From: Bacillota bacterium
GTDB lineage: Bacteria > Bacillota > Clostridia > Oscillospirales > Acutalibacteraceae
Length of the DNA stretch: 9,436 nt
Direction: 5' to 3'
Assembly (NCBI GenBank): GCA_023397245.1
Contig: JAEWUH010000036.1
Span: 1-9,436 of the forward strand
Shown here one piece after another: positions 1 to 6,738 of the stretch (positions are counted from its first letter, which is position 1; the number at the start of each line of letters is the position of its first letter). Under the pieces are notes generated by a model. That model had not been told where the DNA came from. It worked only from the letters and a program-made list of their open reading frames with translations, and did not search any database. A program made the position numbers and the translations under genes.

Positions 1-623
1 GTCTGTCGGTTTCTGTAGTCAAGCCCGATGACGCAGGCTTTGTAAGGCGTGGGAACCTGCTTTGACCGTTCGATCTGCTCGGCCATGGTAATGCCCGAAG
101 TACGGTAGATTTCAATCGCGCGGATGATGCGCCCGACGTTATTCGGATGAATCCGTGCGGCGGATTCGGGATCGAACTGCCTCAATTCCTTCAAAAGGGC
201 CTCCGGCCCCTCCCGTTCGGCTTTCTGCGAAAGCGCGGCGCGCAGCGTTTCGTCCCGGTCATTCTCGGTAAATTTTATATTGTGCAGCAGGGAACGCACA
301 TAAAGCCCCGTGCCGCCCGCGATAACCGGAAGTTTCCCGCGGGAATGCAGCTCTTCGATGCACTCTGCGGCAAGCTCCACGTAATTTGCCACGCTGAACG
401 GCTGCGCAAGGTCTGCAAAATCAATAAGATGGTGCGGCACGCCGCGCATTTCCTGCGGTGTAGGCTTTGCGGTGCCAATCTGCATTCCTCTGTATATCTG
501 CATGGAATCGGCGGAAATCACTTCCCCGTTTTTCCGCAGCGCAAGTTCGACCGCCAACCGGCTCTTGCCGGAGGCCGTAGGGCCGACTACCGCGATCACC
601 GGGATTTTCTTTGTATCCTCCAT
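1..623 (-). CDS. miaA: tRNA dimethylallyltransferase MiaA, 3' part beyond the window
   Basis: MiaA transfers a dimethylallyl group from DMAPP to the N6 of A37 in tRNAs that read UNN codons (i6A37). The first 207 codons are visible; the family is usually about 300–315 residues, so roughly the last third lies off the left edge. The start is the ATG at 623. Residues 14–21 are a P-loop (GPTASGKS). The DSMQIYRGMQIGTAKP block begins at D39, the position of the family's catalytic aspartate. AGGTGLYVRSL starts at A102, and NNVGRIIRAIEIYR lies further on. The ATG follows the mutL stop (TGA, 628–626) after two bases, and only a weak G-rich stretch precedes it, so translational coupling to mutL is likely. 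The product makes the substrate for MiaB, encoded upstream in the same window. No disruption is seen in the visible part. Confidence 0.95.
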   Translation of the reverse strand, partial: MEDTKKIPVIAVVGPTASGKSRLAVELALRKNGEVISADSMQIYRGMQIGTAKPTPQEMRGVPHHLIDFADLAQPFSVANYVELAAECIEELHSRGKLPVIAGGTGLYVRSLLHNIKFTENDRDETLRAALSQKAEREGPEALLKELRQFDPESAARIHPNNVGRIIRAIEIYRTSGITMAEQIERSKQVPTPYKACVIGLDYRNRQ

Positions 624-625
624 AC

Positions 626-2560
626 TCACACCCGCCCGAACTGCCGTTCCAAATCCCGTTTCTTCATAATGATGGAAACCGGACGCCCGTGCGGGCAGTA
701 GCGGATGTCCTCGCTTTCCATTCTCTGCACCAGCGCAACGAGCTCCTGCGGAGAGCTTTCGTCCCCGGCTTTCACCGCCGCCCGGCACGCCACATTATGA
801 TAAAGCCAGTCCAGCTTTTCGGTGGTGACGTCGTTCTTGGCGGACTGCAGGTATCCCGCGATCTCCATGACCGCGTCCGCCGCGTCCTCGCCGCCCAGGA
901 TCAGCGGCACGCTCCGGACGAGCACCGTACCGGAGCCGAAATCCTCAATTTCAAAACCCGCGGCGGCGTAAGTGTCAAGGGACTCCAGCACCGCGGAGTA
1001 TTCGTTTTTGTCGAGCGTAACGGTTACCGGCTGCAGAAGCATCTGCTGCGCCGCCTGACTGCCCTCCGCCTTCAGCTTTTCATAGAGCATACGCTCGTGC
1101 GCGGCATGCTTGTCAATAAACACCAGCTCGTCGTTCCCGCGCTCAATAATGATATAGGTGCCGAACGCTTCACCCACCAGCTTTGAGGGCTTGGGTTCCG
1201 CGGGCTGCTCCGGAGCTGTGGAGGGTTTGGACACCAAAGGAGGCTCAAGTCCTTCAGCCACAGGCTTTTCCGGCTGAACCTCCAAAGGTTCGATGGGCCG
1301 CATTGGCTGCGGCGGGGGAACGGTTCGCTGTACCGCCGTAAAATCATTCCGGAACTGCGGCGCCCCGCTGTCACTCACCATGTAACTGCGCGGTGATTCG
1401 GGCGGTTTCTCCGGTATTCTTTCTTCCGTTTTTGAAGTCTGCGCGTCCGCTTTTTCGGCAGATTGAATGGCACGCTGTTCCGGTTTCAATTCAAACCGCG
1501 TCTGAACCGGCGCGGCGGGCTGGGAAAACGGAGAGAGTATCGGTTTTTTGAGCGGCATTACGTTGGGGGTGTCTCCCTGATTCAGCGCTGTTTTCACGCC
1601 ATGATATACGGCGTCGAAAATCGGCTTTTCATTGAGGAAACGGACCTCTGTTTTCGCGGGATGGACGTTGACGTCCACCGCCTCGCAGGAAATACCGATG
1701 TGGAGCACGCAGGCGGGCATTTTGCCCACCATGAGCGAGCCCTTGAAAGCCTCCTCCATGGCAACCATGGCGGTGCGGCTTCGGACATAACGCCCGTTGA
1801 TAAAAAACTGCTGCATACTGCGGTTCGGCCTGGCGGCGGAAGGCTTGCTGACAAAGCCCTGCACCTTTACGCCGTTCAACTCATAATTCACCGGGATCAG
1901 GCCGGAGGTGAATTCTTTGCCGTAAACCGAGTAGACGGCAGATTTCAGCTTGCCGTCACCGGGGGTGTGCAGCGTTTCGCGCGAATCGCGCAGAAATTTC
2001 ACCGATATTTCGGGGTGAGAAAGCGCGATTTTATCTACCACGGCGGCCACCGCGTTTGCTTCCACAAGGTCTTTTTTCAGAAATTTCATCCGCGCGGGCG
2101 TGTTGTAAAAAAGGTCGCGTACAATGATTGTGGTACCCTGTGCGCAGCCCGCGTCATCGCAGTACTGTTCATCGCCGCCGTCAATCCCGTAGCGCGTACC
2201 GGCAAGCTCCTCCTGCGTCCGGGTGAGCAGCTCCACACGGGCGACCGCGGCAACGGAGGCCAGCGCCTCGCCGCGGAAGCCAAGCGTCGCGATATGATCC
2301 AGATCGTTCTGGCCCTGCACCTTGCTTGTGGCGTGGCGCAGGAAAGCGACCTGCACGTCCTCGCGGGCAATACCGCAGCCGTTGTCCGCAACGCGCATGT
2401 AGGTGATGCCGCCGTTCTTTATTTCCACGGTAATCGCGGTGGAACCGGCGTCAATGGAATTTTCCACCAGTTCCTTGATGACGGAAGCCGGGCGTTCCAC
2501 CACTTCGCCCGCCGCGATCAACTCCGCGATGTGCTTTTCCAAAACATGTATTTTGCTCAT
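626..2560 (-). CDS. mutL: DNA mismatch repair protein MutL, endonuclease type
   Basis: MutL couples mismatch recognition by MutS to strand nicking and excision. The 644-residue length suits Firmicutes MutL. The N-terminal GHKL ATPase domain has the E30/N34 motif (KELVENSIDAG), DNGCGI at 59–64 and TLGFRGEAL at 92–100. Residues of about 340–470 form a low-complexity Pro/Glu/Gln/Lys-rich linker. The C-terminal domain carries the metal-binding nuclease motif as DKHAAHERMLYE (483–494; the family usually has DQHA), then ACR at 591–593, CPHGRP at 622–627 and a terminal FGRV. QMLLQP at 506–511 fits the Qxx[L/I]xP beta-clamp-binding motif known from Bacillus MutL. The ATG at 2560 has AAGGAGG six bases upstream. 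The intact nuclease motifs imply methyl-independent repair. miaA follows after two bases. mutS is on the same strand but is separated by a GNAT gene and a repeat-rich gap. Confidence 0.97.
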   Translation of the reverse strand: MSKIHVLEKHIAELIAAGEVVERPASVIKELVENSIDAGSTAITVEIKNGGITYMRVADNGCGIAREDVQVAFLRHATSKVQGQNDLDHIATLGFRGEALASVAAVARVELLTRTQEELAGTRYGIDGGDEQYCDDAGCAQGTTIIVRDLFYNTPARMKFLKKDLVEANAVAAVVDKIALSHPEISVKFLRDSRETLHTPGDGKLKSAVYSVYGKEFTSGLIPVNYELNGVKVQGFVSKPSAARPNRSMQQFFINGRYVRSRTAMVAMEEAFKGSLMVGKMPACVLHIGISCEAVDVNVHPAKTEVRFLNEKPIFDAVYHGVKTALNQGDTPNVMPLKKPILSPFSQPAAPVQTRFELKPEQRAIQSAEKADAQTSKTEERIPEKPPESPRSYMVSDSGAPQFRNDFTAVQRTVPPPQPMRPIEPLEVQPEKPVAEGLEPPLVSKPSTAPEQPAEPKPSKLVGEAFGTYIIIERGNDELVFIDKHAAHERMLYEKLKAEGSQAAQQMLLQPVTVTLDKNEYSAVLESLDTYAAAGFEIEDFGSGTVLVRSVPLILGGEDAADAVMEIAGYLQSAKNDVTTEKLDWLYHNVACRAAVKAGDESSPQELVALVQRMESEDIRYCPHGRPVSIIMKKRDLERQFGRV

Positions 2561-2619
2561 GGAACGCCTCCTTGCTTGACTTCTTTATGTATTGGGTATT
2601 ACTCCTGATTTTAAACCAC

Positions 2620-2648
2620 TTTATACTTGAATAAGAGCCCGCGGTGAA
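2620..2648 (-). promoter_or_regulatory. Candidate sigma-A-type promoter for mutL–miaA
   Basis: Read on the minus strand, TTCACC (2648–2643) and TATAAA (2625–2620) are separated by 17 bases. This matches four of six and five of six consensus positions. It would start transcription around 2613 and give a leader of about 50 bases before the mutL ATG. A 7-bp inverted repeat (ATAAGAG at 2631–2637, CTCTTAT at 2657–2663) brackets the -35 box, which might matter for regulation but could be chance. Such matches are common in AT-rich DNA, so confidence is low. Confidence 0.35.
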
Positions 2649-2771
2649 AAAACTCCCTCTTATCTGAGGATAGCATCTTCTTTATAAGGAAACGGGAAAT
2701 TGATTTACCGTCAATGAAAACCCTATAGAAAACTGACATAACCGAGTTGAATGGGGATACCCCGGGGGATG

Positions 2772-2820
2772 CAAGGGGGATTTTTTGGAACCCTCTCGCC
2801 GGGATTGAAAATCCCCCTTG
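2772..2820. repeat. Perfect 13-bp inverted repeat, 23-base loop
   Basis: CAAGGGGGATTTT at 2772–2784 is the exact reverse complement of AAAATCCCCCTTG at 2808–2820. The loop is 2785–2807. Nearby are GGGGATACCCC (2753–2763) and a small GACGC/GCGTC pair (2821–2825 and 2829–2833). The stem is not followed by a T-run on either strand, so it does not look like an ordinary intrinsic terminator. It may be part of a dispersed intergenic repeat; this is inference. Confidence 0.8.
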
Positions 2821-2901
2821 GACGCGCAGCGTCATACGCGCCTACGGCGATCACGAACTTTTTCTTTATGGTAATAGAGGTTTTCTCCTCGCCCCGGGTA
2901 A

Positions 2902-2950
2902 GCCCTCAGTTAGCTAAATAAAATCTTATTCGACCTGAGGGCGGCTAACT
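2902..2950. repeat. 8-bp inverted repeat with a second, interleaved pairing
   Basis: GCCCTCAG (2902–2909) pairs with CTGAGGGC (2935–2942). The loop contains a smaller AATAA/TTATT hairpin. A second pair, AGTTAGC (2908–2914) with GCTAACT (2944–2950), is interleaved with the first and shares two bases with it, so the two cannot fully form together. GCTAAATAAA (2913–2922) and GCTAACTAAA (2944–2953) also make a near-perfect direct repeat. No T-run follows on the minus strand. The role is unknown. Confidence 0.55.
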
Positions 2951-2998
2951 AAATTATTGACGCTGTTATAAGAGGCAGATTGCATTTACAGCGAAATA

Positions 2999-3122
2999 AT
3001 CTCTCCACCGCTGCGGCGGTCCCCCTCCCTTTGGCAAGGGAGGCTCAAGGATAAAAAGGTAATTTCTGCTTCCCCTGTCTCCCTTGCTAAAGGGAGATGT
3101 CATCCGCAGATGACAGAGAGAT
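2999..3122. repeat. 124-bp MITE/REP-like palindromic element of four hairpins
   Basis: The ends are ATCTCTC (2999–3005) and its complement GAGAGAT (3116–3122). Each arm has two hairpins in mirror order. The outer hairpins are ACCGC-TGCG-GCGGT (3007–3020) and TGTCATC-CGCA-GATGACA (3098–3115). The inner ones are CCTCCCTT-TGGC-AAGGGAGG (3024–3043) and TCTCCCTT-GCTA-AAGGGAGA (3078–3097). Read on complementary strands, the outer loops are identical (TGCG), and the stems differ by changes that keep pairing. A 34-base unpaired centre separates the arms. There is no coding capacity and I could not identify a target-site duplication. The element ends two bases before the GNAT stop codon, so it may also shape the 3' end of the mutS–GNAT transcript. 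Non-autonomous element status is inference. Confidence 0.7.
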
Positions 3123-3124
3123 TT

Positions 3125-3631
3125 TTAAAACTGCTCCGCCAGATCGTTAAGGCTCTGTGCGGTCACGCGGTAAACTGTCCACCCGTCCATGGAAACGGCG
3201 CCCTCGCTTTTGTAGAAAGCAATCGACGGCTTGTTCCAGTCCAGGCAGCTCCATTCCAGTCTGCCGCAGTCGCGCTCGACCGCCAGCTTTGCCAGAAAGG
3301 AAAGCAGCGCTTTCCCGATTTCCAGTCCGCGCATTTCCGGCTTCACGAACAGGTCTTCCAGGTAGATTCCCGGCTTGCCGAGGAACGTGGAGAAATTATG
3401 GAAAAACAGCGCGAAGCCGACCGGTTCGCCTTTGTATTCGGCGATGACGACTTCCGCTTTTTTGCGGACAAACAGCGAGTTTTTTAGAATTTCCTCCGTT
3501 GCCGTTACCTGATCGGACATTTTCTCATATTCGGCCAGCCCCTTGATAAGGCTTAAAATCAGCGGAGTGTCCTCCTCCACCGCAAAACGTATTTTAATAT
3601 CCGGATTTTTCGCATCATAATACTGCTGCAT
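3125..3631 (-). CDS. GNAT-family N-acetyltransferase, diamine/thialysine acetyltransferase-like
   Basis: This 168-residue protein is a single GNAT domain that transfers acetyl from acetyl-CoA to an amine. The blocks IRFAVEEDTPLI near 14–25, LAEYEKM at 32–38, GIYLEDLFVKPEMRG at 88–102, LEWSCLDWNKPSIAFY and GAVSMDGW resemble the spermidine/spermine (SSAT) and thialysine acetyltransferase branch. The substrate cannot be told from sequence. The acetyl-CoA loop reads R101-G-L-E-I-G106, with Glu104 where Gly is usual (R/Q-x-x-G-x-G/A). The ATG at 3631 has AGAGGA six bases upstream and lies 24 bases after the mutS stop, so it is probably co-transcribed with mutS. The first dozen residues (MQQYYDAKNPDI) precede the usual domain start and resemble MutS residues 8–21. 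It ends next to the four-hairpin repeat. Confidence 0.85.
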   Translation of the reverse strand: MQQYYDAKNPDIKIRFAVEEDTPLILSLIKGLAEYEKMSDQVTATEEILKNSLFVRKKAEVVIAEYKGEPVGFALFFHNFSTFLGKPGIYLEDLFVKPEMRGLEIGKALLSFLAKLAVERDCGRLEWSCLDWNKPSIAFYKSEGAVSMDGWTVYRVTAQSLNDLAEQF

Positions 3632-3655
3632 TGATATTCCTCTTTATTTGTATGT

Positions 3656-6265
3656 CTATTTTGCAAGGTTGGAAAGTTCGAACAGCGTGTTCATGCACTC
3701 AATCGGCGTGAGCGTGTTGACGTCCAGAGCTTTCAGCCGCTCCATAATCTCCGTTTCGTTCGGCGGGGTCATGATAAGCTGCATATCGTCCTGTGTCTCC
3801 TGCTTCTGCCCGCGTTTTTTTGGCATGGTGACCTGTTGGCCGCTCTCCAGCTCCGCCAGAATCTGCTTGGCGCGCGCCACAACCTTATTCGGAACCCCGG
3901 CAAGCTTGGCCACCTCGATGCCGAAGCTGTCGTCCGCTCCGCCGCGCACGATACGGCGCAGGAACGTGATGTCGTCCCCGCGCTTTTTCACGGCGATGTT
4001 GTAGTTTTTCACGCCGGGCACAAGCTCTTCCAGTGCGGTCAGCTCGTGATAGTGCGTGGCAAAAAGGGCTTTTGCGCCCAGCAGCTTTTTATCGGCCACG
4101 TATTCCAAAACGGCGCGGGCAATGCTCATACCGTCATAGGTAGAGGTGCCGCGCCCGATCTCATCCAATATTAAAAGGCTGTTGTTTGTAGCGTTTTTAA
4201 TGATATCCGCAACCTCGGACATTTCCACCATAAAGGTGGACTGCCCCGCGGTAAGGTCGTCCGACGCGCCGACGCGCGTAAAGATACTGTCCGTAATACC
4301 GATTTCCGCGTAGGAAGCCGGCACAAAGCAGCCCACCTGCGCCATGATGACAATCAGCGCCGTCTGGCGCATATAAGTGGATTTACCCGCCATATTCGGC
4401 CCGGTGATGATTGCAACGCGGTTTTCGTCCTTGTCGAGCAGCACGTCGTTCGGTACAAACGGCGAATCGGACAGAGCCTCCACCACCGGATGGCGGCTTT
4501 CCTTCAAGATAATTTTACCATCCAAATTGACAACCGGGCGGGTATAGCCGTGATCGACGGAAACCTGTGCGAACGAGGTCAGCACGTCAAGCTGGGCAAC
4601 AGCGTGCGCTGTTTTCTGCACGCGGATAAGCTGGGCGGCAACCTGTTTGCGCACCTCGTCGAAAAGCTGGTATTCCAGCTGCACGGACTTGTCGTGCGCG
4701 CCGAGGATTTTCCCTTCCAGTTCCTTTAGTTCCGGCGTAATGAAGCGTTCGCAGTTGGTTAAGGTCTGTTTTCTTATGTAATCCTCCGGCGCCTGATCCT
4801 TGTAGCCGTTGCTGATTTCAATATAATAGCCGAACACCCGGTTATAGCCGACCTTCAGCTTCGGGATTCCGGTGCGTTCCCGCTCCTGCGCTTCAATCTG
4901 CGCGATGATTCCCCTGCCGTCGCTCATATCGCCCTTGAGCAGGTCAAGCTCCTCACTGTAGCCGGGCTTAATCATCCCGCCCTCGCGCACGGTGAACGGC
5001 GGTTCCTCCACAATGGAGCGGTCAATCAACTGCAGAGTATCTTCCAGTACGTCGATATCGTTATAAATACCGGTCAGTAAATTCGATTTTACGCCCTTTA
5101 ATAGGCTCTTGAGCCCGGGAAGCCGACCGAGTGCGGAGGAAAGCGAACGCAGCTCTCTGCCGTTCGCCGAGCCGTAAACAATGCGGGACATCAGGCGTTC
5201 CAGGTCATGAATGCCGGTAAGCTGTTCGGCAATGCTGCCGCGCAGCACCGCGTCCTGCGTAAGCTCCTCCACCGCGTTCAGGCGGCGGCCGATCTGCGCG
5301 GGGCTGACGAGGGGCTGCTCAATCCAGCTGCGGATCAGGCGCTTGCCCATGGCGGTGCGGGTTTTATCCAGTACCCACAGGAGCGAACCGCGCTTTTCCT
5401 TGTTCCGCATGGTCTCCAGCAGTTCCAGATTGCGGCGGGCATTCAAATCAAGGCGCATATACTGCGCCCCGGTATAAAGATCAACGGTGTTCATGCGCTC
5501 GATGCCGGTGCGCTGTGTCCGTTTCAAATATCCGAGCAGCGCGCCGATACAGCGGATAATCTCCGGCTGGTCGGCAAGGCTGATGTTTTCCACATGCTCC
5601 TGCCCGAACTGTTCCAGCACCTGCGCGGAGCAGGTTTCCTGTACATATTCTTCGCCGCCGAGCAGTTCAAGGCTGGCGGAAAGACGTTCCTTTATAAATT
5701 TCGGCAGTTCGGTCAGCTCCAGCGCGTCCGGGTTAATCAGGATTTCGCGCGGCGAAAAGCGGGACAGCTCGTTTTTAAGCTGTTCGGTCAGGTCGCCCTC
5801 GCACAGCGCGGTGGCGTGAAGCTCGCCGGTGGAAATATCGGCGAAGCACACACCCGCCGTACTGCCGCTGACGCAGAGGGAGCAGATAAAATTATTGCGT
5901 GTTTCGTCCAGCATGCTGCTTTCCAGCACTGTGCCGGGGGTAATCACGCGGATGATGTCGCGCTTCACAAGGCCCTTGGCAAGGGCCGGATCCTCCATCT
6001 GCTCACAGATGGCGACCTTGTATCCCTTTGCGACCAGACGGGCCACGTAGCTTTCGTAGCTGTGGAACGGCACGCCGCACATTGGCGCACGCTCCTCCTG
6101 CCCGCAGTCGCGTCCCGTAAGGGTCAGCTCCAGCTCCCGCGAAGCAAGTTTGGCGTCGTCGTAGAACATTTCATAAAAATCGCCGAGACGAAAAAACAGG
6201 ATGGTATCCGGATATTGTTCTTTTATGTCGAAATACTGCTGCATCATCGGTGATAGGTTTGCCAT
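3656..6265 (-). CDS. mutS: DNA mismatch repair protein MutS
   Basis: MutS recognises mispairs and small loops and recruits MutL in an ATP-dependent way. The 869-residue length is normal for MutS1. The N-terminal mismatch-binding domain has the FYE motif at 30–32 (GDFYEMF) and APMCGVPFHSYESYV. The C-terminal ATPase has Walker A GPNMAGKST at 622–630, the ASDDLTAGQSTFMVEM block at 666–681, Walker B with D700-E701 in LLILDEIGRGTSTYDG, and the TH pair at 736–737 (FATHYHEL). A basic Gln-rich linker and a helical C-terminal dimerisation segment follow. MQLIM at 828–832 lies where Firmicutes MutS carries a beta-clamp motif, but it lacks the usual aromatic pair. The ATG at 6265 matches family N-termini (MA.L.PMMQQY). 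Its nearest GGGAG lies an unusually long 14 bases upstream. The upstream gene ends 42 bases away. Confidence 0.97.
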   Translation of the reverse strand: MANLSPMMQQYFDIKEQYPDTILFFRLGDFYEMFYDDAKLASRELELTLTGRDCGQEERAPMCGVPFHSYESYVARLVAKGYKVAICEQMEDPALAKGLVKRDIIRVITPGTVLESSMLDETRNNFICSLCVSGSTAGVCFADISTGELHATALCEGDLTEQLKNELSRFSPREILINPDALELTELPKFIKERLSASLELLGGEEYVQETCSAQVLEQFGQEHVENISLADQPEIIRCIGALLGYLKRTQRTGIERMNTVDLYTGAQYMRLDLNARRNLELLETMRNKEKRGSLLWVLDKTRTAMGKRLIRSWIEQPLVSPAQIGRRLNAVEELTQDAVLRGSIAEQLTGIHDLERLMSRIVYGSANGRELRSLSSALGRLPGLKSLLKGVKSNLLTGIYNDIDVLEDTLQLIDRSIVEEPPFTVREGGMIKPGYSEELDLLKGDMSDGRGIIAQIEAQERERTGIPKLKVGYNRVFGYYIEISNGYKDQAPEDYIRKQTLTNCERFITPELKELEGKILGAHDKSVQLEYQLFDEVRKQVAAQLIRVQKTAHAVAQLDVLTSFAQVSVDHGYTRPVVNLDGKIILKESRHPVVEALSDSPFVPNDVLLDKDENRVAIITGPNMAGKSTYMRQTALIVIMAQVGCFVPASYAEIGITDSIFTRVGASDDLTAGQSTFMVEMSEVADIIKNATNNSLLILDEIGRGTSTYDGMSIARAVLEYVADKKLLGAKALFATHYHELTALEELVPGVKNYNIAVKKRGDDITFLRRIVRGGADDSFGIEVAKLAGVPNKVVARAKQILAELESGQQVTMPKKRGQKQETQDDMQLIMTPPNETEIMERLKALDVNTLTPIECMNTLFELSNLAK

Positions 6266-6307
6266 AGCCCGCGCTTCATCTCCCGTTACTGCGAATTTCC
6301 TTTATAT

Positions 6308-6715
6308 TTAGTGGCAGCCGCCGCAGGAGGAACAGTTGCCCCCGCAGGAGCTTTCCTCATAATCGGCGGTCTCCGGGTCTGTCCCTTCGGCAGACTGGGT
6401 GATGATGGCATTGACGCGCTTTAGCAGGGCGTCAAGCTCATCCTTGGCTTTGTTGTAGGCTGCCATGTTGGAATTCTGCATGATCTGCGCGTATACAGCG
6501 CGAAGCTCCTGATTCAGCGCCTGCATTTTCTCCTGATCCTGGGGCTCCTTCTGCGCCTCGCTGTTGATGGCCATCCGCTTCAGGTTGAATTCGCCGATCA
6601 GGTTCTGAAGCTCCTGGTCGCCGTCGGTATTCTGCTGCGCGATCTGCATATTCAGGTATCTTTCGTCCTTCTGTAATTCCTTGCCGATCTCTCTTGCCAA
6701 GCTGATAATATCCAT
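6308..6715 (-). CDS. YmcA/YlbF-family (RicA/RicF-like) protein with a four-cysteine tail
   Basis: This 135-residue, mostly helical, highly charged protein fits the YlbF/YmcA family by composition, length and its place between miaB and mutS, which matches ymcA in Bacillus subtilis. There YmcA, YlbF and YaaT form a complex that carries iron–sulfur clusters and works with RNase Y in mRNA processing, biofilm formation, competence and sporulation. Residues of about 1–110 are predicted coiled or helical. The C-terminus is CGGNCSSCGGCH with Cys124, Cys128, Cys131 and Cys134, a plausible metal or Fe-S ligand set. The ATG at 6715 has AAAGGAG seven bases upstream and starts 23 bases after the miaB stop. 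Whether it is the RicA or RicF counterpart is unclear, so I give no symbol. No partner genes lie in the window. Confidence 0.75.
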   Translation of the reverse strand: MDIISLAREIGKELQKDERYLNMQIAQQNTDGDQELQNLIGEFNLKRMAINSEAQKEPQDQEKMQALNQELRAVYAQIMQNSNMAAYNKAKDELDALLKRVNAIITQSAEGTDPETADYEESSCGGNCSSCGGCH

Positions 6716-6738
6716 TGTGAAACTCCTTTATATTTTAT

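Larger units (their letters stand above)
2561..3124. other. Repeat-rich non-coding gap between the GNAT gene and mutL
   Basis: This 564-base stretch has no convincing gene. From left to right it holds the mutL ribosome-binding site and a candidate promoter, a perfect 13-bp inverted repeat, an 8-bp inverted repeat, and a 124-bp element of four hairpins ending just after the GNAT stop codon. A 74-codon reading frame on the minus strand (2835–2611) lacks a ribosome-binding site and runs through the 13-bp inverted repeat, so I do not call it. Base composition changes abruptly, with AT-rich stretches next to G/C runs, unlike the flanking genes. I infer one or more small mobile or dispersed repeat insertions between mutS and mutL. 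Confidence 0.7.

Noticed and set aside
1463..2608. 381-codon open frame on the plus strand opposite mutL
   Set aside because: It is entirely antisense to a clear mutL, has no recognisable domain, and is explained by GC-biased codon use in the real gene.
2611..2835. 74-codon frame on the minus strand between GNAT and mutL
   Set aside because: No ribosome-binding site, passes through the perfect 13-bp inverted repeat, and overlaps the candidate mutL promoter. More likely translated repeat DNA, though a homology search should settle it.
2902..2942. Hairpin considered as an intrinsic terminator for the mutS–GNAT operon
   Set aside because: No T-run follows on the minus strand; the downstream bases are G/C-rich.
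2999..3122. Repeats considered as a CRISPR array
   Set aside because: Only two mirrored arms, inverted rather than direct, with no spacers of regular length and no cas genes.
5207..6253. 348-codon open frame on the plus strand opposite mutS
   Set aside because: Shadow of mutS; composition is Ala/Gly/His-rich with no family features.
6244..6279. 11-codon out-of-frame mini-ORF overlapping the mutS start, ending at the ATGATG of MutS residues 7–8
   Set aside because: Its ATG abuts GGGAG with no spacing, and the MutS N-terminus from 6265 matches the family, so leader-peptide control is not supported.
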